A DNA stretch of 5,738 nucleotides from an uncultured Pseudomonadota bacterium (lineage in GTDB: Bacteria; SAR324; NAC60-12): assembly GCA_913052275.1 (NCBI GenBank), contig CAJXDX010000115.1, positions 1-5,738 on the forward strand, read 5' to 3'. The notes under the pieces are model-generated. The model searched no databases, was not told the origin of the DNA, and saw only the letters and a list, made by a program, of their open reading frames with translations. Each line of letters starts with the position of its first letter. Positions within the stretch are counted from its first letter, which is position 1. Of the stretch, positions 1 through 5,738 are shown one piece after another. The translations under genes were made by a program, and so were the position numbers.

Positions 1-597
1 ATCACGTGCAGAACCGATTACCACGGTGCTGATTCCTTCGGACTCAAGATGACGGGCAACCAAACTCACGGTTTGGTGGCAGACTGGTCAAAGCGGGACC
101 AGAAGGGCAATATCCACTCCGTCTTCTTCACACCAGCTGAAGATCACTGGTGCATCAGATTCCTGGGTCTGACGCTGGCTGTAGGTCGTCGGTGCACCGT
201 AAAACCTGGGAGACACTTTGCCAATCAGCCCTGACTGCTGAAGCTCCTGCAAGCGGTGCAGGGGTAAATAGGTGTCTAGGTCATCCGTGTGTGTCGTGTC
301 CTTGTCCCACTCCATATCCATGGTGTACAACGCATCCGGAACCGGATAGGAGGATTCTGCGTAAGGTCGTTTCTGAGGGCGTGACTGTCCATCCGGCAGG
401 TTTTGCCAATGAGCTGGAAGGGTGGCTGTGGTGACCACCCCCACCGTGCAATCCGACAACGGTTTGCTGAGCATAGAAAATGGGACCTCTTTATGATAGG
501 CCCACTGATAAGGCTGGGTGTAACCGTGCGCTGCATAATACTCGCGAGATTTATCAATGTAGCTCACAAATGAGCGATGAGTTCGGCGTTCGGGCAT
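1..597 (-). CDS. GrdB-like family selenoprotein (glycine/sarcosine/betaine reductase selenoprotein B family), 3' end beyond window
   Basis: Seen: the frame opens at ATG 597 and runs 169 codons to TGA 90-88, then continues 29 more stop-free codons to the edge, giving 199 codons so far. Motifs in order are VSYIDKSREYY (11-21), VGVVTTATLP (52-61), HTDD (103-106), RLQELQQSGLIG (115-126), PRFYG (130-134) and VDIALLVPLUPVCHQT (161-176), with Sec170 and Cys173 forming UxxC. Known: the B component of clostridial glycine, sarcosine and betaine reductases is a cytoplasmic selenoprotein that activates the substrate and passes its carboxymethyl group to selenoprotein A. Shorter homologues in other bacteria share these motifs, but their substrate is not established, so I infer only a thiol/selenol redox or reductase-type role. 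There is no signal peptide or membrane segment. No good Shine-Dalgarno precedes the start, which was chosen because family N-termini begin just before the SYIDKSREYY block. It is divergent from rpoB and richer in GC (about 53% in sampled rows), so acquisition by transfer is possible. Confidence 0.87.
56..80 (-). promoter_or_regulatory. Bacterial SECIS-like hairpin
   Basis: In the minus-strand message, CCAAAC (76-71) pairs perfectly with GUUUGG (65-60) around a five-base loop CGUGA (70-66). An A-U pair extends the stem, then one C/U mismatch, then two G-C pairs (80-79 with 57-56). The loop begins 18 nt after the UGA and has G as its second base. Known bacterial SECIS elements have a small apical loop with a G among its first two bases, roughly 16-37 nt downstream of the UGA, and bind SelB. 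All of these match. The hairpin lies within the coding sequence, as expected for bacteria. Confidence 0.78.
88..90 (-). other. In-frame TGA read as selenocysteine (Sec170)
   Basis: This TGA would be annotated as a stop. Translation in the same frame beyond it gives PVCHQTVSLVARHLESEG, a continuous family-like sequence that stays open to the window edge. The TGA falls at the first position of a UxxC motif, where I recall Cys homologues having CPVC. A SECIS-like hairpin lies just 3' of it. A true stop, or a sequencing error in a Cys codon (TGC/TGT), would leave the hairpin unexplained. Confidence 0.85.
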
Positions 598-613
598 GGC
601 AGTCTTTACAGAA

Positions 614-688
614 GATTAAATTGCGGCCGAGCAGACAGGAACACAGGTAAAATTCCTGGTATTGCAACTGCAGCATGGATTAAATTGC
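614..688. repeat. 11-bp direct repeat GATTAAATTGC, two copies
   Basis: GATTAAATTGC occurs exactly at 614-624 and 678-688, start to start 64 bases. On the minus strand each copy contains TTTAAT, a -10-like hexamer for the GrdB-like gene. The second copy overlaps a dyad ACTGCA (667-672)/TGCAGT (686-691). They could be tandem promoters or regulator sites; in AT-rich DNA chance is also possible. Confidence 0.4.
615..658 (-). promoter_or_regulatory. Possible promoter/operator of the GrdB-like gene
   Basis: On the minus strand a TTTAAT hexamer (620-615, five of six matches to TATAAT) lies 17 bases before the ATG at 597, which would give a very short leader. No good -35 box is seen 17 bases further upstream. 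An inverted repeat with arms CAGGAA (636-641) and TTCCTG (653-658) covers the -35 area and could be an operator. The half-sites are short and may be chance. Confidence 0.27.
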
Positions 689-769
689 AGTGGATATTTC
701 CCGATTTAAAGATGGAATTTAAATGTCTTCAAAATAAAAATATTTTTTAGTCACGAATTTGTCTTTAAC

Positions 770-787
770 AGCTTAAGATAAGCTTAA
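770..787. repeat. Tandem AGCTTAA repeat with 11-bp period
   Basis: AGCTTAA occurs at 770-776 and 781-787, eleven bases start to start, about one helical turn. Response regulators of the OmpR/PhoB family bind direct half-sites at this spacing, so an operator is a possible explanation. No regulator gene is in the window to link to it. Confidence 0.4.
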
Positions 788-1077
788 AACACAAATCAAC
801 TATTCAAAAATTTTACCGTGAATCATAATTTGAACAGCATATAGAATAAGCCTACTCCTGCTCCATTAAGATCCGGGATTAATGTAATTGATTACTTGAA
901 TCATTTTGATAGGATTTTTCAATGTAATTTTTCTGAAAAAAGGTAGCCATCTGAATATTGAAATTCAAACATTTCATACTGCAAAATTCAAATCCACAGA
1001 AAAAGTTAATATAAATCAGAAATACTTCAAAAAAATTAAAATATTATTTGCTTTTTTATTTTTCTCATGTGAAACTA

Positions 1078-1131
1078 GGGAGTTAGATTTTGTTGAACCG
1101 TTTTTTACGGTGACTAAAAATCAAAACTCCC
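1078..1131. repeat. Long imperfect inverted repeat (54 bases) upstream of rpoB
   Basis: GGGAGTT (1078-1084) pairs exactly with AACTCCC (1125-1131). After a small internal loop GATTTT (1086-1091) pairs with AAAATC (1117-1122). After a 5x5 internal loop ACCGT (1097-1101) pairs with ACGGT (1107-1111) around a five-T loop. That is 18 base pairs in a near-symmetric hairpin. No T-run follows it on the plus strand, so it does not look like an intrinsic terminator. It could be a small palindromic repeat unit, a leader structure or an untranslated RNA element. Confidence 0.6.
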
Positions 1132-1184
1132 ACCACAAGAGCTTTGTCCATTATCCACGTGCGAATATTCTATAAATACTGCAT

Positions 1185-1216
1185 CGAATTTTTTCCTTTG
1201 CATGGAGAAAAATTCG
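1185..1216. repeat. Strong AT-rich hairpin upstream of rpoB
   Basis: CGAATTTTT (1185-1193) is an exact reverse complement of AAAAATTCG (1208-1216). With one bulged G, TCC (1194-1196) also pairs with GGA (1204-1206), leaving a seven-base loop TTTGCAT. No T-run follows on the plus strand. It lies about 40 bases before the candidate rpoB promoter and could be a protein-binding site or, if transcription starts further upstream, a leader structure. Confidence 0.55.
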
Positions 1217-1253
1217 CAAACAGTGTTCTGGGGTAAACAGACAAAGCCTGAAA

Positions 1254-1279
1254 TTGACAGTCCTGTACTGTGTGATAAA
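1254..1279 (+). promoter_or_regulatory. Candidate rpoBC promoter with overlapping dyad
   Basis: A perfect -35 hexamer TTGACA lies at 1254-1259. The best -10 is GATAAA at 1274-1279 (four of six matches), preceded by TG at 1271-1272 as in an extended -10. The spacer is 14 bases, shorter than the usual 16-18, which weakens the call. Transcription would start near 1286, giving a leader of about 90 nt. An inverted repeat with arms ACAGT (1257-1261) and ACTGT (1267-1271) sits inside the promoter and could be an operator. A second possible promoter is TTGTCC (1144-1149) with TATTCT (1166-1171). Confidence 0.35.
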
Positions 1280-1374
1280 ACTATTCTGCGGGAATTTTTT
1301 CTCAATTGAAAGCAGGTTATGATTATTTTCTTACAAAATAAGACCAGCAGAAACCCTAGCCAAATTCAGTTTAT

Positions 1375-4300
1375 ATGCCTTCATCTTTAGAAAATCGCCA
1401 TCGTATTCGTCGATCTTTCGGCAGCCTTAGTGCACCAATCAATGTTCCACAGTTGTTGAAAGTACAATTAGACTCATTTGAACGTTTTCTGCAACGCGAA
1501 GTACCTCCGGACCAGCGTGAGGACAAAGGACTTGAAACTGTGTTCCGTTCTGTTTTTCCAGTTTCAGATTTCAGCGGTTCATCTACCCTTGAATTTGTCC
1601 ATTATCGTCTCGGTGATCCAAAATATTCTGTAGAGGAATGCAGGGTAAGAGGAGTTACATATGCATGTCCGATCAGGGCAGCGTTGCGCCTGATAGTATG
1701 GGAAAAAGATACAGATTCAGAAGTAAAACATATTCGGGATATTAAGGAGCAGGATATTTATTTAGGTGAATTGCCTCTAATGACTCCGACCGGTTCTTTT
1801 ATCATAAATGGAACTGAGCGTGTGATTGTAAGCCAGATGCACAAAAGTCCCGGAGTTGTTTTCACACATGACAAGGGAAAAAGTCATTCTAGCGGGAAGC
1901 TGCTTTATTCTGCAAGGGTGATCCCACAGCGTGGATCATGGCTTGATTTTGAGTTTGACGCCAAGGATGTGCTTTATGTTCGTATCGACCGCCGCCGAAA
2001 ATTTCATGCAACAATTCTGCTCAGGGCTCTGGGTTACACTGAAGATCAGCTACTGAAGTATTTTTATCAGTTTGAAAAACTTGATTTAAGTGATGTTAAG
2101 CCGGGGCTGGATCCTGACGCTCAATCATATTACCTCATATTGGATGATGAAATTATACTAGATCAGCGGCTGCAGCTTCCTATCACTGATCCAAAAACAG
2201 GTGAGGTTTTAGTAAAATCTGGACAGCGCATTAACAAGCGTCTTTTGAAAAAACTGCAGAAATCAAAGGTTAAGCGTCTTAATGTGACGCTTAATGAACT
2301 GAAAGGTCGCATTGTCGCTCAAACTATTTATAAAGATGGAAGTAACGAAGTATTAATTCCATGTAACACTCCTTTAACTGCAGAGCTGCTGACTAAACTT
2401 GTGGAAAACGGCATCACTGCAGTTGACCTGCTGCACATAGGACCTCAAAATGTTGGTTCATCTCTTCGTGATACCTTGGCACTGGATAAATTAAGTTCAC
2501 CGGAACAATCACTGATTGAGCTTTACAAAAAGATGAAGCCTGGTGATCCCCCAACCTTGGAAGCAGCACATTCGATGCTTCAGAATTTCTTTTTCAAAAG
2601 AGAGCGTTACAGTCTTTCAAAAGTCGGTAGATTAAAAATAAATGAGAAACTGATACTTGATGATCCGCTGGATAACACAGTGCTTACTGTAGAAGATATT
2701 TTAAAGACCGTTAAATATCTGCTTGAGTTAAAAGGTGGCCATCCAAACAGGATGATAGATGATATTGACCACCTCGGAAACAGAAGAGTCCGCAGCGTAG
2801 GCGAACTACTGGAAACACAGTTCCGTATAGGGCTGATACGTATGGAGCGCACCATCAAGGAACGTATGTCTTTACAGGATTCTGAAACTATGATGCTCCA
2901 CGATATAGTTAACGCAAAACCAGTTGCCGGAGCGATTCATGAATTTTTTGGAAGCAGTCAGCTGTCACAATTTATGGACCAGACCAATCCGCTTTCCGAA
3001 ATTACTCATAAACGCCGCTTGAGTGCCCTCGGACCTGGAGGCTTAACAAGGGAGCGTGCTGGTTTTGATGTACGCGATGTACATTCTTCTCACTATGGCA
3101 GAATTTGTCCGATTGAAACTCCAGAAGGGCCGAATATCGGTTTGATTGCTTCGCTTGCAACATTCGGCAGAGTGAATGAATTCGGGTTTATAGAGACGCC
3201 ATATCTAAAAGTAGAAAACGGCAGAGTATCCAAAAAGGTGGAGTACCTTACAGCGATTGAGGAGGAAAAATTCAGTATTGCCCAGGCAAACGCCGTACTT
3301 GATAAGAAAAAGGCTTTTGTAAACGACTTCATTACTTCCAGAGTTGGAAGTGAATTCAGTATGGTTTTAAAGGAAAATATCGATTACATAGACATTTCTC
3401 CTCGTCAGTTAGTTTCTGTTGCCGCGGCAATGATACCTTTCCTAGAACATGATGACGCAAACCGTGCACTTATGGGATCCAACATGCAGCGTCAGGGAGT
3501 ACCACTGGTAAAGCCTAAAGCACCGCTTGTGGGTACCGGCATGGAACACCAGGTAGCTATGGACTCCGGAAGCTGTGTTGTGGCCAGTCGTTCTGGCATT
3601 GTGGATAATGTTGATGCCGGCAGAGTGGTTATACAGGCGGATGTTGATCTTGCCAGTGAAGACTCAATCGTACCGGCTAACGTTGACATATACCATTTAA
3701 TTAAGTATCGCCGCTCAAATCAAAACACCTGTATAAATCAGCGTCCGATTGTAAAAATTGGAGATCGGATTGAAGCTGGTGATGTTATTGCTGACGGTTC
3801 ATGTACAGAGAACGGTGAACTGGCTCTTGGTCAGAACATCAACATTGCATTCATGCCATGGCGTGGATACAACTTTGAGGATTCAATAATGGTGTCACAA
3901 CGCCTGCTGCATGAAGACAGCTTTACATCTGTGCATATTGATGTTTTTGATACTGTTGCACGAGACACAAAATTAGGCAAAGAAGAGATCACAAGGGATA
4001 TTCCAAATGTAAGTGAAGATGCCCTGAAAAATCTTGATGATAGCGGCATTATTGCTGTTGGTACAAGCGTCAAATCACATGATATCTTGGTAGGTAAAGT
4101 AACCCCGAAAGGAGAATCACAACTTAATCCTGAAGAGAAACTTCTTCGTGCAATTTTTGGTGAGAAGGCCGGTGACGTCAGGGATACCTCTTTACGTGTT
4201 CCTCAGGGAGTTGATGGAGTGGTGACAGATGTTGTGGTATTTAATCGTGAAGGAGTGGAACGTGATGAGCGTACCAGACAGATAGAGCAGGAACTGCTGG

Positions 4301-5658
4301 CACGCTATGAAAAAGACCACTACGACGAAATGCGCATTGTACACAGTAATCTTGTGAATCGTATTCTTTCTGTTGCTGAGAAAAAACCACTCTTCGCTGA
4401 TGTACTTTCCCTTCAGGGAGAAGTGCTTGCTTCAAAAGGTACAAAAATAAGTCAGGAAGTACTGCAGAATATTCCTCTGAAATCAACTGACGGAATTCAG
4501 GTTAAAGATAAAAACATTAACTTAAAGGTTGGAACTTTTGTACGAAATGCTCTGCAGCAAATGTATTTACTGGAAAATGTTTACCAGGATCGCTGTGAAA
4601 AAGTTTCCAAGGGTGATGACCTACCTCCAGGGGTAATCCGCATGATAAAAGTTTATATTGCAATTAAGCGGAAACTTTCTGTTGGAGACAAAATGGCAGG
4701 CCGGCACGGCAACAAAGGAGTTGTTTCTACCGTTCAGCCAATTGAAAATATGCCCTATATGGAGGATGGAACACCTGTTGACATAGTACTGAATCCGCTT
4801 GGTGTCCCTTCACGGATGAATGTCGGACAAGTGCTTGAGACTCATCTTGGGCGTGTTGCAAAGGGCTTAGGGATTAAGATTCAGGAGTTTCTGGAGCTGA
4901 ATAATCCTGCAGACCAAATCAGGCGTTTTTTGAAAAAAGTATATGATTGTCCTGTGGCCCAAAAACATTTTGACTCTATGGACGATAAAACATTTTTGGA
5001 GTTTGTAAAAAAATACAAGCCCGGCATTCATATGTCTACACCAGTATTTGATGGAGCAAAAGAGTCGGATATTCAAAGAATGGCAGAAATGGCAGGCTTA
5101 TCAAAATCAGGTCAGGTCTGGCTTTATGACGGCATGACCAGCGAGCGATTCAGTCAGAAGGTGACTGTAGGTTATGCCTACATAATGAAGCTTCATCACC
5201 TTGTAGATGAAAAAATTCATGCCAGGTCAATCGGTCCATATTCGCTGGTTACACAACAGCCTCTTGGAGGGAAAGCGCAATTCGGAGGTCAGCGTTTTGG
5301 AGAGATGGAAGTCTGGGCACTTGAAGCCTACGGAGCTGCTTACACACTTCAGGAATTGCTTACTGTTAAATCTGATGACGTCCATGGACGTAATAAAATA
5401 TATGAATCTATTGTCAAAGGAAGGCATCAACTGGATACGGGATTGCCTGAATCATTCAAGGTTCTGATCAGTGAACTGAAAAGTTTATGCCTGAACATCG
5501 AATTGCTTCAAAAAGCTGATGATGAAGAGGGGGAAAGCCTTGATGAATTGGAAGAAGCTGCAGAAGATGCCGGCAATACTTCAATTGCTGCAGCTAATTC
5601 TGAAACCGAATCTGTGGAGACAACGGAAGAGGTTGATGAGCTTGCAGTAACAGCATAG
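1375..5658 (+). CDS. rpoB: DNA-directed RNA polymerase subunit beta
   Basis: Complete 1427-residue beta subunit of the core RNA polymerase, which with beta' forms the catalytic centre. It aligns with E. coli RpoB (1342 residues) along its length. Seen in order: the N-terminal block with VPQLLKVQLDSF (24-35), GTERVIVSQMHKSPGV (146-161), a beta-i4-type insert (about 245-375), the rifampicin pocket GSSQLSQFMDQTNPLSEITH (526-545) continuing to ETPEGPNIGLI (581-591), the active-site GYNFEDS (831-837, E835/D836 matching E. coli E813/D814), a flap-tip helix near EEKLLRAIFGE (920-930), a beta-i9-type insert (about 965-1078), GDKMAGRHGNKG (1104-1115, K1106/K1114 matching E. coli K1065/K1073) and the C-terminal clamp block with QPLGGKAQFGGQRFGEMEVW (1295-1313). 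Key rifampicin contacts are wild type (Q532, D535, H545, R548, S550), so sensitivity is predicted. An acidic tail (about 1380-1427) extends beyond the E. coli end. ATG 1375 is the first in-frame ATG after TAG 1357-1359; no clear Shine-Dalgarno precedes it. rpoC follows in the same direction. Confidence 0.99.
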   Translation: MPSSLENRHRIRRSFGSLSAPINVPQLLKVQLDSFERFLQREVPPDQREDKGLETVFRSVFPVSDFSGSSTLEFVHYRLGDPKYSVEECRVRGVTYACPIRAALRLIVWEKDTDSEVKHIRDIKEQDIYLGELPLMTPTGSFIINGTERVIVSQMHKSPGVVFTHDKGKSHSSGKLLYSARVIPQRGSWLDFEFDAKDVLYVRIDRRRKFHATILLRALGYTEDQLLKYFYQFEKLDLSDVKPGLDPDAQSYYLILDDEIILDQRLQLPITDPKTGEVLVKSGQRINKRLLKKLQKSKVKRLNVTLNELKGRIVAQTIYKDGSNEVLIPCNTPLTAELLTKLVENGITAVDLLHIGPQNVGSSLRDTLALDKLSSPEQSLIELYKKMKPGDPPTLEAAHSMLQNFFFKRERYSLSKVGRLKINEKLILDDPLDNTVLTVEDILKTVKYLLELKGGHPNRMIDDIDHLGNRRVRSVGELLETQFRIGLIRMERTIKERMSLQDSETMMLHDIVNAKPVAGAIHEFFGSSQLSQFMDQTNPLSEITHKRRLSALGPGGLTRERAGFDVRDVHSSHYGRICPIETPEGPNIGLIASLATFGRVNEFGFIETPYLKVENGRVSKKVEYLTAIEEEKFSIAQANAVLDKKKAFVNDFITSRVGSEFSMVLKENIDYIDISPRQLVSVAAAMIPFLEHDDANRALMGSNMQRQGVPLVKPKAPLVGTGMEHQVAMDSGSCVVASRSGIVDNVDAGRVVIQADVDLASEDSIVPANVDIYHLIKYRRSNQNTCINQRPIVKIGDRIEAGDVIADGSCTENGELALGQNINIAFMPWRGYNFEDSIMVSQRLLHEDSFTSVHIDVFDTVARDTKLGKEEITRDIPNVSEDALKNLDDSGIIAVGTSVKSHDILVGKVTPKGESQLNPEEKLLRAIFGEKAGDVRDTSLRVPQGVDGVVTDVVVFNREGVERDERTRQIEQELLARYEKDHYDEMRIVHSNLVNRILSVAEKKPLFADVLSLQGEVLASKGTKISQEVLQNIPLKSTDGIQVKDKNINLKVGTFVRNALQQMYLLENVYQDRCEKVSKGDDLPPGVIRMIKVYIAIKRKLSVGDKMAGRHGNKGVVSTVQPIENMPYMEDGTPVDIVLNPLGVPSRMNVGQVLETHLGRVAKGLGIKIQEFLELNNPADQIRRFLKKVYDCPVAQKHFDSMDDKTFLEFVKKYKPGIHMSTPVFDGAKESDIQRMAEMAGLSKSGQVWLYDGMTSERFSQKVTVGYAYIMKLHHLVDEKIHARSIGPYSLVTQQPLGGKAQFGGQRFGEMEVWALEAYGAAYTLQELLTVKSDDVHGRNKIYESIVKGRHQLDTGLPESFKVLISELKSLCLNIELLQKADDEEGESLDELEEAAEDAGNTSIAAANSETESVETTEEVDELAVTA

Positions 5659-5699
5659 TTTCCTCATATAAACCAAAAACCAAAAAGCATCAACAAAAT
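5659..5699 (+). other. rpoB-rpoC spacer without terminator or Shine-Dalgarno
   Basis: This 41-base spacer is A-rich (CCAAAAACCAAAAAGC) and has no hairpin or T-run, so rpoB and rpoC should be cotranscribed. No GGAGG-like sequence precedes the rpoC ATG. Translation of rpoC may rely on the unstructured A-rich leader. Confidence 0.6.
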
Positions 5700-5738
5700 A
5701 TGGCACTTAGAGATTTATTTGAAATTGCAGAAAATCCG
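5700..5738 (+). CDS. rpoC: DNA-directed RNA polymerase subunit beta', N-terminus only (cut by window edge)
   Basis: Only 13 codons are present, MALRDLFEIAENP, in frame to the last base. The position directly after rpoB on the same strand is the near-universal place of rpoC. The opening has the pattern of RpoC N-termini in deltaproteobacteria, a short DLF/DIF helix followed by a P before the conserved start of the clamp. The subunit would carry the catalytic Mg-binding NADFDGD motif and the zinc-binding site, both beyond the window. The identification rests mainly on gene order. Confidence 0.88.
   Translation, partial: MALRDLFEIAENP

Larger units (their letters stand above)
598..1374. other. 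AT-rich intergenic region between divergent GrdB-like gene and rpoB
   Basis: No convincing gene is seen in these 777 bases. Open frames here are AT-driven, have no recognisable family sequence and lack ribosome binding sites. No tRNA, rRNA or known riboswitch was recognised, and no rplL or other ribosomal protein remnant precedes rpoB. The region holds possible promoters for both flanking genes and several repeats, listed separately. A 12-bp dyad with arms GTAAT/ATTAC lies at 884-895, and a second AATGTAAT copy follows 40 bases after the first (881 and 921). Sampled GC falls to about 20% near 1021-1080. Confidence 0.75.

Noticed and set aside
150..434. Plus-strand ORFs opposite the GrdB-like gene
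   Set aside because: Shadow frames; the minus-strand frame carries the family motifs.
571..572. Note on RpoB residues 571-572 (protein numbering): SS in place of the E. coli PT in DVHPTHYGR
   Set aside because: This position varies naturally among bacteria (for example R-T or P-S), so it is not evidence of resistance or unusual function.
88..597. Stand-alone 169-residue protein or truncated pseudogene ending at TGA 88-90
   Set aside because: Family sequence continues in the same frame beyond the TGA, the TGA occupies the redox position, and a SECIS-like hairpin follows.
928..940. TTTTT/AAAAA mini-hairpin
   Set aside because: Five A-T pairs with a three-base loop are expected by chance in DNA of this composition.
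906..1175. 89-codon plus-strand ORF in the intergenic region
   Set aside because: AT-driven composition rich in K, N, F and I, no recognisable family, no ribosome binding site, and it runs through the 1078-1131 palindrome.
1185..1216. Intrinsic terminator
   Set aside because: The stem is AT-rich and no T-run follows it in the plus direction.
1114..1305. 63-codon minus-strand ORF
   Set aside because: No similarity recognised, and it overlaps the promoter candidate and hairpins upstream of rpoB.
1319..1390. 23-codon ORF overlapping the rpoB start, possible leader peptide
   Set aside because: The only Shine-Dalgarno-like motif, AGCAGG, is two bases from its ATG, too close to work well; no attenuator structure follows.
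5207..5467. 86-codon ORF in another frame of rpoB
   Set aside because: Lies within the highly conserved C-terminal region of rpoB and has no sequence of its own that I recognise.

Overview
The window holds one complete housekeeping gene, rpoB (RNA polymerase beta subunit, 1375-5658, +). It is followed after 41 bases by the first 13 codons of rpoC (5700 to the right edge). On the other strand, running off the left edge, is the 5' part of a divergently transcribed gene of the glycine/sarcosine/betaine reductase selenoprotein B (GrdB-like) family. A 777-bp AT-rich intergenic region with several inverted and direct repeats separates the two genes.

The left-hand gene is the most interesting item. 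Read conventionally it is a 169-residue ORF ending at a TGA (90-88, minus strand). The reading frame continues past that TGA without another stop to the window edge, and the family sequence continues with it (PVCHQTVSLVARHLE...). The TGA sits where family members carry a redox Cys or Sec in a UxxC motif. A hairpin with the geometry of a bacterial SECIS element starts a few bases 3' of it. The simplest reading is a selenoprotein whose TGA encodes selenocysteine, so the organism should carry selA/selB/selC/selD elsewhere.

The organism looks like a proteobacterium in the broad sense. RpoB aligns with the E. coli protein along its length, including the two proteobacterial-type inserts (beta-i4 and beta-i9), and its wording resembles deltaproteobacterial or SAR324-like sequences as I remember them. 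The selenoprotein fits those lineages. No ribosomal or other taxonomic marker confirms this.

Two aspects of layout stand out. The usual rplL gene is not immediately upstream of rpoB, so rpoBC appears to have its own AT-rich leader, containing a possible promoter and strong hairpins. Composition also changes in steps: by sample counts about 53% GC in the GrdB-like gene, 20-30% in the intergenic region, and roughly 40-45% in rpoB. No mobile element, CRISPR array, tRNA or rRNA was recognised.
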